Origin: Pedobacter ghigonis
GTDB taxonomy: Bacteria; Bacteroidota; Bacteroidia; Sphingobacteriales; Sphingobacteriaceae
Length of the DNA: 64,000 bases
Reading direction: 5' to 3'
Assembly: GCF_903166585.1 (NCBI RefSeq)
Contig: NZ_CAESCM010000013.1
Location: 116,373 to 180,372, forward strand
Under the pieces are notes generated by a model. That model ran no database searches and had not been told where the DNA came from. It saw only the letters and a list, made by a program, of their open reading frames with translations. Positions 35,279 through 42,717 of the stretch are shown one piece after another (within the stretch, counting starts at the first letter, position 1; each line of letters begins with the position of its first letter). Made by a program: the position numbers and the translations under genes.

Positions 35279-35740
35279 TTAAACTTTTTTCTTCAATGCA
35301 GAAGCGTAGCCAAAGTGCACATTATCGTGACCGATGGTGGTGATCAATACTTCTTCAATACTGTTTAATTGTACACCATAAGTTGCCGTTATAAAAGGCG
35401 TGGTATTGGTGAATATTCCTTTGGCGTAATCTGCTTTAATGGTTTCAATACTTGCTAAAGCAATCGCTTTTAATTCTGCAACTTCTGCTTCGGTAACGGT
35501 ATAAGTTGGTTTAGTATCTTTTTTGTAGTACTCGTTAAACTTTACTGCATCTGGGGTGGACCAGATACCGGTACGAAAATAACAAAGTGTTTGCGTACTC
35601 ACTACAATGTGGCCAAAGTTCCAGATGATGTTGTTGTTATAACCATCCGGGATTTTATTCAATTGCTCGATAGTTAAGCTATCAACCAACTTAATAAAAG
35701 CCGTTCTTGTGTTTATAATAAATTCGAATACCTGATCCAT
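35279..35740 (-). CDS. DinB-family four-helix protein
   Basis: DinB/YfiT-like metal-binding helical bundle of 153 residues. The conserved His pattern is present: NFGHIVVSTQ (about 42), and TIGHDNVHFGYASAL (about 137-151), the C-terminal HxxxH-type metal site. Such proteins are thought to be thiol-dependent transferases or stress proteins. It begins 4 bases after the VOC gene, so those two are co-transcribed, and it precedes ilvC. Reason for its presence in the BCAA cluster unknown. Confidence 0.8.
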   Translation of the reverse strand: MDQVFEFIINTRTAFIKLVDSLTIEQLNKIPDGYNNNIIWNFGHIVVSTQTLCYFRTGIWSTPDAVKFNEYYKKDTKPTYTVTEAEVAELKAIALASIETIKADYAKGIFTNTTPFITATYGVQLNSIEEVLITTIGHDNVHFGYASALKKKV

Positions 35741-35744
35741 TATG

Positions 35745-36125
35745 TTATTGCTTTTCTGCTTCGGTTAAAGTTTGGTTAAATGTAATCTTGTTATAAAACG
35801 GATCGTTTACTGTTACTGCCCATGTTCCGTAAAATGTTTTTTCCAGTCCCGGGCGGTTGTATTTATATTTTTTATCAATTAAGGTTTTATGAAATTCTTT
35901 CAGCCCCGTACAATCTACAAATACACTTGCGCCCGGAGAACAATCTCCATGATGCTCGCTTAAATGTAATTCGATGCCGTTGAGTGAAATCTGCATGTAA
36001 ACTGGGGTGTTTTCTTCAAAAGTATGTTCCCAGTCTATTTTAAAGCCCAGCCAGTTTACGTAAAACTCGATGGCTTTATCGTAATCGAATATTCTTAAAA
36101 CTGGTATGGCTTTATTGCATTTCAT
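35745..36125 (-). CDS. glyoxalase/bleomycin-resistance-like (VOC) protein
   Basis: VOC-superfamily protein of 126 residues: paired beta-alpha-beta-beta-beta modules with AIPVLRIFDYDKAIEFYVNWLGFKIDWEH at the start, IELHLSEHHGD in the middle and WAVTVNDPFYNKITFNQ at the end, closest to the bleomycin-resistance-like branch (BRP). It may bind a metal or a small molecule. It stands between ilvN and DinB with a gap of 4 bases to DinB and 117 to ilvN, the latter filled by a repeat. Confidence 0.85.
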   Translation of the reverse strand: MKCNKAIPVLRIFDYDKAIEFYVNWLGFKIDWEHTFEENTPVYMQISLNGIELHLSEHHGDCSPGASVFVDCTGLKEFHKTLIDKKYKYNRPGLEKTFYGTWAVTVNDPFYNKITFNQTLTEAEKQ

Positions 36126-36138
36126 ATTCTAAACTTAT

Positions 36139-36227
36139 CGTCATTGCGAGGCTGGCTTGTGTGAGCCGAAGCAATCTCATTTTAAAATCTTAAAAAGATT
36201 GCTTTGTCGTTCCTCCTTGTAATGACG
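36139..36227. repeat. GTCATTGCGAGG palindromic intergenic repeat
   Basis: The left end CGTCATTGCGAGG and the right end CCTCCTTGTAATGACG are imperfect inverted repeats; inside are GAAGCAATCT and AGATTGCTTT. A widespread type of repeat in Bacteroidota. It lies between ilvN and the VOC gene. Confidence 0.65.
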
Positions 36228-36242
36228 GATTTATTTTTGGTT

Positions 36243-36881
36243 TTACATTGTGAAAATCTTTCCACCTTTTTCTAAAAACTCGTTTTCTACCAATTCTTCA
36301 CCTGGTTCGAAGGCTTCAAATTCTTTAAGTTTTTCGTGGAAACCAGCACTATCTTTAATAATAGCTACCCTGGCCGAACGAACAAACTCAATTAATTCGT
36401 AAGGTTCTAAGGCTTTTACAAGAGCATCGGTTTCTTCGCGGTGACCGGTTACTGCGAAAACAGTATAATCCTTACGAATCACTACCGCGCTGGCACCATA
36501 TTGCCTTAATAAACGCTCAACAGTTACTCTTTCTGCAATTTCATCTGTCGAAACCTTGTAAAGTGCCAGTTCCTGCCAGATAATCTCATCGTTGGTATTA
36601 AAATATACTTTCAATACTTCGATCTGTTTCTCAATCTGACGGGCCAGTTTCCGCACCACTTCGTAACTTTCGTGAATCACGATGTTGAAACGGTGGATAC
36701 CATCAATTTCAGAAGGAGAGGTATTAAGGCTTTCGATGTTGATTTTCCTTTTCGAGAAAATAATCGCAATCCTATTTAACAAACCGATGCGGTTTTCGGC
36801 ATAAACCGTAATGGTATATTCCTGCTTACCTTCTAAATCGGCCTTATCTATTTTATGTTCAATTGTGTTTTCAGTACTCAT
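36243..36881 (-). CDS. ilvN: acetolactate synthase small (regulatory) subunit
   Basis: Regulatory subunit of acetohydroxyacid synthase, 212 residues. N-terminal ACT domain about 20-95 (YTITVYAENRIGLLNRIAIIFSKRKINIESL), the valine-sensing part, followed by the C-terminal activation domain. The frame can begin at TTG 36887, but ATG 36881 is better. It follows ilvB by 92 bases; that gap holds a degenerate repeat (TAACCATTGAGGCACGAGG) rather than a promoter. Length fits the longer IlvH/IlvN type. Confidence 0.93.
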   Translation of the reverse strand: MSTENTIEHKIDKADLEGKQEYTITVYAENRIGLLNRIAIIFSKRKINIESLNTSPSEIDGIHRFNIVIHESYEVVRKLARQIEKQIEVLKVYFNTNDEIIWQELALYKVSTDEIAERVTVERLLRQYGASAVVIRKDYTVFAVTGHREETDALVKALEPYELIEFVRSARVAIIKDSAGFHEKLKEFEAFEPGEELVENEFLEKGGKIFTM

Positions 36882-36973
36882 TTTCAAAACTTTTTAACCA
36901 TTGAGGCACGAGGCCACAAAGGTTTGTTATTGATGCTATTTTGCTTTTTACTTTAGTCTTTAAACTGTCTGGC

Positions 36974-38722
36974 TTATTTCAATCTGATTTCGCTTACGCT
37001 CATGCCTTGTGGCACCATCGGGAAAACATTATTTTCTCTGCCAACCATAACTTCAAGCAGGTAAGAACCTTCGTGGTTAATCATGGTTTCGAGTGCTGCC
37101 CTCAGGTTAGCACGTTCATCAACTTTAGCTGCTTCGATGTAGTAAGATTTAGCCAAGGCTACAAAATCCGGACTTGTAATGTTTACAAAAGAGTAACGCT
37201 TATCGTGGAATAACTGTTGCCATTGGCGAACCATTCCTAAGAAACGGTTGTTCAGGATCAGGATTTTAACTGCGGCACCAAACTGCATAATGGTCCCTAA
37301 TTCCTGCGGTGTCATTTGGAAACCGCCATCACCAATAATGGCAATTACCGTTTTATCAGGGGCACCGTATTTAGCACCAATTGCAGCCGGTAAGCCAAAG
37401 CCCATGGTACCTAAACCACCCGAAGTAATGTTGCTGCGTGTATTGTTAAATTTAGCGTAACGGCAGGCCACCATCTGGTGCTGACCAACGTCGGTAACAA
37501 TAACAGCATCGCCACCGCAAATTTCGTTAATGTTGCGCAATACTTCGCCCATGGTCATTTCATCGCCGGTAGGGTAAAGCTCAGGCGTAATTACCTGGTC
37601 AATTTCCTGCTGGTTGTATTCCCTGAATTTGGCTACCCATTCGTCATGTTTACTTTCGTTAACTAAATTAGTTAATAGCGGTAAAGTTTCTTTACAATCG
37701 CCCCAAACACCAACTTCGGCTTTTACATTTTTATCAATTTCTGCAGGGTCGATATCCAGGTGAACTACTTTAGCCTGTTTGGCATATTTATCTAAACGGC
37801 CGGTTACACGGTCATCAAAACGCATACCGATGGCAATAATTACGTCTGCTTCGTTTGTTAATACGTTAGGGCCATAATTTCCGTGCATACCCAACATCCC
37901 TACGTTTAAAGGGTGTGAGGTTGGGATAGCGCCTTCGCCCATAATGGTCCAGGCTGCTGGAATACCGCTTTTTTCGATAAAGGCTTTAAATTCTTCTTCG
38001 GCCTTACCTAAAATAACTCCCTGGCCAAACAATACAAATGGTTTCTTAGCAGAGTTGATTAAAGCAGCTGCCTGTTCGATAAACTCAAGCCTAACTTTCG
38101 GCTTCGGACGGTAAGAACGGATATGGCTGCATTTTACATATTCAGGAAATTCCTCAATCTGTAACTGTGCATTTTTGGTAATATCGATCAAAACCGGACC
38201 TGGTCTGCCGCTTTTAGCAATGTAAAAAGCTTTAGCCAACACCTCCTGAATTTCTTTGGCATCGGTAACCTGATAGTTCCATTTGGTAACCGGAGTAGTA
38301 ATATTGATTACATCAGTTTCCTGGAAAGCATCGGTACCTAACAGGTGTGCAAATACCTGTCCGGTGATACATACTAATGGTGTACTATCGATTTGTGCAT
38401 CGGCTAAACCGGTTACCAGGTTGGTTGCACCTGGGCCGCTTGTTGCAAATACTACACCCACTTCGCCGCTTGCGCGTGCAAAACCCTGAGCTGCGTGTAT
38501 ACCACCTTGCTCATGGCGAACCAATATATGTTCTAATTTATCGGCATAATCGTAAAGGGCATCATAAATAGGCATGATTGCTCCACCTGGGTAACCGAAA
38601 ATGGTGGTAACACCCTCTTCAATTAACCCATTCAACAAAACCTGAGAGCCTGTGCCTTTAAAGGTTTTTGAGGTTTCTGCTTTTGCCCCGGTTTGTTGTA
38701 TTGTATCTTGTGCAGTTTCCAT
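36974..38722 (-). CDS. ilvB: acetolactate synthase large subunit
   Basis: ThDP-, FAD- and Mg-dependent acetohydroxyacid synthase catalytic subunit of 582 residues. RHEQGGIHAAQGFARASG (about 65) carries the ThDP-activating Glu; SGPGATNLVTGLADAQ follows; the ThDP/Mg motif is GDGGFQMTPQELGT with NNRFLGMVRQWQ (about 465-510). It makes acetolactate and acetohydroxybutyrate from pyruvate. In the cluster it follows the ORF6N gene by 21 bases, so the DNA-binding-type gene is probably co-transcribed. Confidence 0.97.
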   Translation of the reverse strand: METAQDTIQQTGAKAETSKTFKGTGSQVLLNGLIEEGVTTIFGYPGGAIMPIYDALYDYADKLEHILVRHEQGGIHAAQGFARASGEVGVVFATSGPGATNLVTGLADAQIDSTPLVCITGQVFAHLLGTDAFQETDVINITTPVTKWNYQVTDAKEIQEVLAKAFYIAKSGRPGPVLIDITKNAQLQIEEFPEYVKCSHIRSYRPKPKVRLEFIEQAAALINSAKKPFVLFGQGVILGKAEEEFKAFIEKSGIPAAWTIMGEGAIPTSHPLNVGMLGMHGNYGPNVLTNEADVIIAIGMRFDDRVTGRLDKYAKQAKVVHLDIDPAEIDKNVKAEVGVWGDCKETLPLLTNLVNESKHDEWVAKFREYNQQEIDQVITPELYPTGDEMTMGEVLRNINEICGGDAVIVTDVGQHQMVACRYAKFNNTRSNITSGGLGTMGFGLPAAIGAKYGAPDKTVIAIIGDGGFQMTPQELGTIMQFGAAVKILILNNRFLGMVRQWQQLFHDKRYSFVNITSPDFVALAKSYYIEAAKVDERANLRAALETMINHEGSYLLEVMVGRENNVFPMVPQGMSVSEIRLK

Positions 38723-38743
38723 AATTATGTTTTTGCGGTTCTA

Positions 38744-39313
38744 TTATTCTTTAATTTTAAACCCAATTCTTTCTCTTTCATTCCACTTTATCTGAGCAAT
38801 TTTCTCATCGATTAAATTTTCCATTGCATCATAAAGTTCATTTAGTTGGATATTGTGTTCACCAATGCGTTCTTTTATTTCTGTTAATTGTTCGTTAATG
38901 CTGCTTTGTTTCAGCAAAATTTTGCGCACATCAACAAAGGCTCTCATAATGGCGATGTTCATGTTAATGGCTTTATCACTATTTATAACACCGCTTAACA
39001 TGGCCACACCCTGCTCAGTAAAAGCATAGGGCGTTATCCCTAAATTTCTTTTACTTTGGCTTATCATCACAATTTGTGATGATTGGTCGATCTTTTCTGG
39101 GGATGCGGTCACAAATTGTGACCGGATGTTTTCCCATTCAATGGAAGAGAGCCTGAACATAAAATCATCCGGAAAACGCTTAATGTTGCGCTTTACCGCC
39201 TGATTTAATACCTTGGTTTCAACTTCATAAAGTGATGCCAGATCGAAATCCAGCATTACTCTTTCTCCCCTGATTTCATAAATCCTGTTTTGAATACTTT
39301 TAATTATTTGCAT
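38744..39313 (-). CDS. ORF6N-domain (KilA-N/antirepressor-like) protein
   Basis: Protein of 189 residues. Residues about 8-90 are an ORF6N domain (IYEIRGERVMLDFDLASLYEVETKVLNQAVKRNIKRFPDDFMFRL), a DNA-binding-type module known from phage antirepressors and found often in Bacteroidota chromosomes. A middle segment GITPYAFTEQGVAMLSGVINSDKAINMNIAIMRAF is typical of these proteins, and the C-terminus is a coiled-coil-like helix. It lies between ilvD and ilvB, 45 and 21 bases from them. It may be a mobile passenger or a local regulator; neither can be proved here. Confidence 0.88.
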   Translation of the reverse strand: MQIIKSIQNRIYEIRGERVMLDFDLASLYEVETKVLNQAVKRNIKRFPDDFMFRLSSIEWENIRSQFVTASPEKIDQSSQIVMISQSKRNLGITPYAFTEQGVAMLSGVINSDKAINMNIAIMRAFVDVRKILLKQSSINEQLTEIKERIGEHNIQLNELYDAMENLIDEKIAQIKWNERERIGFKIKE

Positions 39314-39358
39314 AATGTATTGTTTAGTATTGATTCAATTCAGGGATGATTTTTTTTA

Positions 39359-41038
39359 TTATTCGTCAGTTACACATCCTTCTGATGCATCTGAAACTGT
39401 CTTAGCGTATTTATACAGTACACCTTTGGTGATTTTCAATGCTGGTTGTACATATTTCTTTCTACGTTCTGCAATTTCTTCATCGCTAACCTGAAGGCTG
39501 ATGATGTTGTTAACCGCATCGATTAAGATTCTGTCTTCATCTTCTACAAGGCCAATTAAACCACCTTTGTATGATTCTGGTGTGATGTGACCAACCACAA
39601 AACCGTGAGTACCACCAGAGAAACGACCATCGGTAATTAAAGCTACCGATTTACCCAAACCAGCACCAATAATGGCTGAAGTTGGTTTCAACATTTCTGG
39701 CATACCTGGCGCACCAACTGGGCCTGAATTTTTAATAACGATTACATCGCCAGGTTGAACACGACCGCTCGAAATACCGGCAATTAAATCGTGCTCGCCA
39801 TCAAAAACACGTGCGGGGCCTTCAAATTTTTCGCCTTCTTTACCGCTGATTTTAGCAACTGAGCCTTTTTCGGCAAGGTTTCCGTAAAGGATTTGTAAGT
39901 GTCCGGTTGCTTTAATCGGCTCGCTTAATTTTTGAATGATTTTTTGATCGTAATCCATAATCGATTTTACATCAGCCAGATTCTCAGCTACTGTTTTACC
40001 GGTTACAGTTAAGCAATCGCCATGTAACAAACCTTCATTCAACAAATATTTCAATACCGCAGGGATACCTCCATATTGGTGTAAATCCTGCATCAGGTAT
40101 TTTCCGCTAGGTTTGAAATCGGCAAGAACCGGTGTTACATCACTCATGCGTTGGAAATCATCCTGCGTAATTTCGATGCCTATTGCTTTACCCATTGCAA
40201 TAAAGTGTAATACAGCATTAGTACTTCCACCTAAAATGATAATCGAACGGATGGCATTTTCGAATGCTTTTCTCGTCATGATATCAGATGGTTTGATATC
40301 TTTTTCAAGCAATACTTTAATATACTTACCTGCATCTAAACACTCCTGTTTCTTTTCTTCACTTATAGCAGGGTTTGAAGAGGAGTAAGGTAAACTCATG
40401 CCTAAAGCTTCGATTGCAGATGCCATTGTATTTGCAGTGTACATACCACCGCATGCACCTGCGCCCGGACAGGTATGCTTAATAATGCCTTGATAATCTT
40501 CGTCAGAAAGATTACCGCAAATTTTTTGACCTAAAGCTTCGAAAGCTGAAACAATGTTTAATTCTTCGCCTTTATAATGACCTGGGGCAATTGTACCGCC
40601 ATAAACCATAATCGACGGACGATCTAAACGTGCCATGGCCATAATGGCACCAGGCATATTTTTATCGCAACCCGGAATGGCAATTACTCCATCGTAGTAT
40701 TGTCCGCCACAAATAGTTTCGATACTATCAGCAATTACATCACGGCTAACCAAAGAGTAACGCATGCCATCTGTACCGTTGCTCATACCATCGCTTACAC
40801 CAATGGTGTTAAAAACCAAGCCCACTAAATCATTTTTCCAGACCCCTGCTTTGACATCTTTTGCAAGGTCGTTCAGGTGCATGTTGCAGGTGTTACCATC
40901 GTAACCCATACTTGCAATACCGACCTGTGCTTTAGCCATATCAGCATCGGTTAAGCCGATCCCGTAAAGCATGGCTTGCGCCGCCGGTTGTGTTGGGTCT
41001 TGTGTAAATGTTTTACTGTACTTGTTTAATTCGCTCAT
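39359..41038 (-). CDS. ilvD: dihydroxy-acid dehydratase
   Basis: Fe-S dehydratase of valine and isoleucine synthesis, 559 residues. GCDKNMPGAIMAMARLDRPSIM (about 122) and TCPGAGACGGMYTANTMASAIEALGMSLP (about 190) hold cluster and metal ligands; SGRVQPGDVIVIKNSGPVGAPGMPEML and TDGRFSGGTHGFVVGHITPE are family landmarks. First structural gene after an Ile-rich leader peptide and attenuator, so its transcription should depend on charging of tRNA-Ile. Confidence 0.97.
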   Translation of the reverse strand: MSELNKYSKTFTQDPTQPAAQAMLYGIGLTDADMAKAQVGIASMGYDGNTCNMHLNDLAKDVKAGVWKNDLVGLVFNTIGVSDGMSNGTDGMRYSLVSRDVIADSIETICGGQYYDGVIAIPGCDKNMPGAIMAMARLDRPSIMVYGGTIAPGHYKGEELNIVSAFEALGQKICGNLSDEDYQGIIKHTCPGAGACGGMYTANTMASAIEALGMSLPYSSSNPAISEEKKQECLDAGKYIKVLLEKDIKPSDIMTRKAFENAIRSIIILGGSTNAVLHFIAMGKAIGIEITQDDFQRMSDVTPVLADFKPSGKYLMQDLHQYGGIPAVLKYLLNEGLLHGDCLTVTGKTVAENLADVKSIMDYDQKIIQKLSEPIKATGHLQILYGNLAEKGSVAKISGKEGEKFEGPARVFDGEHDLIAGISSGRVQPGDVIVIKNSGPVGAPGMPEMLKPTSAIIGAGLGKSVALITDGRFSGGTHGFVVGHITPESYKGGLIGLVEDEDRILIDAVNNIISLQVSDEEIAERRKKYVQPALKITKGVLYKYAKTVSDASEGCVTDE

Positions 41039-41085
41039 TGTTTAAAATGTATATTCTGGTTCTGTTAGTTGTAATATTTTGAGGC

Positions 41086-41118
41086 AAAAAAAAACCGCCT
41101 CGTTTCGGAGGCGGTTTC
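41086..41118 (-). terminator. attenuator terminator of the ilvD operon
   Basis: On the minus strand AAACCGCCTC, a CGAAAC loop, then GAGGCGGTTT and a run of T. The stem is 10 bp with a 7-bp GC-rich core and ends 48 bases before ilvD. The 5' arm (41114-41108) can instead pair with a segment inside the leader-peptide gene. Confidence 0.85.
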
Positions 41119-41134
41119 GATTTGTATATTTTTA

Positions 41135-41212
41135 TTATACGCAACGATATCCACCTCTCTGCTGAGAAATGACAATAATAATGTTGCTAATAATGTTTGT
41201 GTTTAAATTCAT
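41135..41212 (-). CDS. ilvD-operon leader peptide, 25 residues, Ile-rich
   Basis: Small ORF between promoter and terminator. ATG at 41212-41210, stop TAA at 41137-41135. It begins MNLNTNIISNIIIVIS and continues QQRGGYRCV: six Ile, one Val and one Leu within the first 15 residues, with ATT codons clustered. Classical attenuation leader: a ribosome stalled at the Ile codons leaves the following segment free for an antiterminator, while a ribosome that reaches the stop masks it. GAGGTGG (41157-41151, inside the Arg-Gly-Gly codons) is complementary to CCGCCTC in the terminator, with one G-U pair. Its start lies about 16 bases after a consensus -7 box. Confidence 0.85.
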   Translation of the reverse strand: MNLNTNIISNIIIVISQQRGGYRCV

Positions 41213-41227
41213 ATTTTCTACGAACCA

Positions 41228-41257
41228 CAAACATACTAACTTATTAAAAAATGCAAA
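41228..41257 (-). promoter_or_regulatory. promoter of the ilvD operon
   Basis: On the minus strand TTTG (41257-41254), 18 bases, TATGTTTG (41235-41228). Both boxes match the Bacteroidota consensus exactly, with the usual spacing. Transcription would begin just before the leader-peptide ATG at 41212. Confidence 0.8.
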
Positions 41258-41315
41258 GAACTATTTTGTTTATTTCTCTATTTTTTCGCCGGACTCCCGA
41301 CTTACTGACTTCGTA

Positions 41316-42206
41316 CTATATAATCACCTCGTAATTCACTTTTTCCAATACCAGGTTTTTATAGGCACGCTGTATCGTATAGCCGATAGATTCGCGCCAT
41401 AAAGGGCGGTAAACAATATCATCAATCGAGGCTATACCTGCAATTTCTGTTGCTGTTCCACACAAAAAGGCACTATCGGCATTTTTTAAGTCTTCAACAG
41501 TAAGTTTCTTTTCTATACATTCGATATCTAAAACGGCACAAAGTTCTTTAACAGTTGCACGGGTAATGCCCGGTAAAATATTGCCTAAAGATGGGGTGTA
41601 TAGTTTACCGTCTTTTTCGACGAAAATATTCGCTCCCGATGCTTCTGCAACAAATCCGTGCATGTCGAGCAATAAAGCTTCGTCGTAGCCTTTAATGTTG
41701 GCCGCAGTAGTAGCTAAAATCGAATTAACATAGTTGCCACTCAATTTTGCTTCTATAGGGCTCGATTTCGGGTTTGGTCTTTCGTAATCAGAAACGGTTA
41801 ATTTTAAAAGCTTGTTGCCCGAATAAGCATCCCATTCCCAGGCACAAATCATGATCGAAACACCACTTGGCGAGTTCAGTTTCATGTTGGGGTGGCAAAA
41901 AACCAGCGGGCGGATATAGGCATCTTTCAGTTTGTTTAACTGAAGTAATTTATAAGTAGCATCAATTAATTCTTGTTTATCCCATGGAAAGGGGATATTT
42001 GCCAATTGGCAAGAGCGCTCTAAGCGATCAAAATGTGCAGCAGCTTTGAAAATACGGTTACCATTATGTGTTTTATAGGCGCGAATGCCCTCAAAAGCAG
42101 CATAACCGTAATGTAGCGACTGACCATATAAATCAGTGCTGCTGTTTACAGCTTTTTCAAAAGCTCCATCAAGGTAAATAATCGTATTAGAATTGTAGTA
42201 TTTCAT
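41316..42206 (-). CDS. ilvE: branched-chain amino acid aminotransferase
   Basis: Class IV PLP aminotransferase, 296 residues, performing the last step to Val, Leu and Ile. LHYGYAAFEGIRAY (about 31-44) is the N-terminal landmark; PLP lysine K154 is in IEAKLSGNYVNS; GYDEALLLDMHGFVAEASGANIFV and GITRATVKELC complete the fold. It has its own Leu-rich leader peptide, attenuator and promoter and ends 278 bases before ilvD, whose operon has a separate promoter. Confidence 0.96.
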   Translation of the reverse strand: MKYYNSNTIIYLDGAFEKAVNSSTDLYGQSLHYGYAAFEGIRAYKTHNGNRIFKAAAHFDRLERSCQLANIPFPWDKQELIDATYKLLQLNKLKDAYIRPLVFCHPNMKLNSPSGVSIMICAWEWDAYSGNKLLKLTVSDYERPNPKSSPIEAKLSGNYVNSILATTAANIKGYDEALLLDMHGFVAEASGANIFVEKDGKLYTPSLGNILPGITRATVKELCAVLDIECIEKKLTVEDLKNADSAFLCGTATEIAGIASIDDIVYRPLWRESIGYTIQRAYKNLVLEKVNYEVII

Positions 42207-42228
42207 AATACTCTCTGTTTTGTTATTT

Positions 42229-42260
42229 AAAAAAAGCGTCCCGTTTGTATCGGGACGCTT
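42229..42260 (-). terminator. attenuator terminator of ilvE
   Basis: On the minus strand AAGCGTCCCG (42260-42251), loop ATACAAA, CGGGACGCTT, then a T run. A 10-bp GC-rich stem ending about 25 bases before the ilvE ATG. The 5' arm can alternatively pair with CGGGCGC (42301-42295) near the end of the leader gene, with one bulged U. Confidence 0.85.
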
Positions 42261-42283
42261 CAGATATATTAGTTTTTTAACTG

Positions 42284-42418
42284 CTATTTAAACTGCGCCC
42301 GCTTATTACCTAAAAGGTTTAAGAGTAGGAGGTTAAGTAAAATGACAGGAAACAACACGATATTGCCAGCGTTAGCTGCCAAAGTATTCGTATTAAGTGT
42401 GTTGTTTTGAATAGTCAT
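42284..42418 (-). CDS. ilvE leader peptide, 44 residues, Leu-rich
   Basis: Small ORF with ATG at 42418-42416 and TAG at 42286-42284. Its middle reads NIVLFPVILLNLLLLNLLGN: 11 Leu in the whole peptide, plus three Ile and two Val, encoded by mixed Leu codons including CTC and CTA. It is followed by the terminator hairpin before ilvE. The composition points to attenuation by charged tRNA-Leu, with Val and Ile contributing. The Leu-run is followed by KRAQFK, whose codons hold the GC-rich segment that can compete with the terminator. Confidence 0.82.
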   Translation of the reverse strand: MTIQNNTLNTNTLAANAGNIVLFPVILLNLLLLNLLGNKRAQFK

Positions 42419-42440
42419 TATTATCTTATTGTTTATAAAA

Positions 42441-42471
42441 CCAATTTAGTTTTTGGTTCATTAATATGCAA
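42441..42471 (-). promoter_or_regulatory. candidate promoter of ilvE
   Basis: On the minus strand TTG (42471-42469), 20 bases, TAAATTGG (42448-42441), one base off the TAnnTTTG consensus. Spacing and distance to the leader ATG (22 bases) resemble those of the ilvD promoter. Confidence 0.5.
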
Positions 42472-42717
42472 GAGAAATCAGAAAAAAGTTAAATCGGAAT
42501 ATTATTTGTGTATTTTATTTAAAATCAAAACAATATTCTTAATCGGTGTGTAATTAGTGATTTAATGCCGACAGCTGTAGACCAAATATCAAAACGGTAT
42601 ACGGTATAATTATTATGCTTGCATTATAAATTTTCTGATTTTCTGCCTAAAATGCCTAAAAGGCTATCGAAACTTGAAAAAATGAGGGCAAAAAACAAAG
42701 AAAAAAGAATGTGTTTG
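42472..42717. other. intergenic region upstream of ilvE
   Basis: AT-rich sequence between the ilvE promoter and the end of the next minus-strand gene. I see no ORF or strong hairpin; CTAAAATGCCTAAAAGG is a weak direct repeat. Confidence 0.4.
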
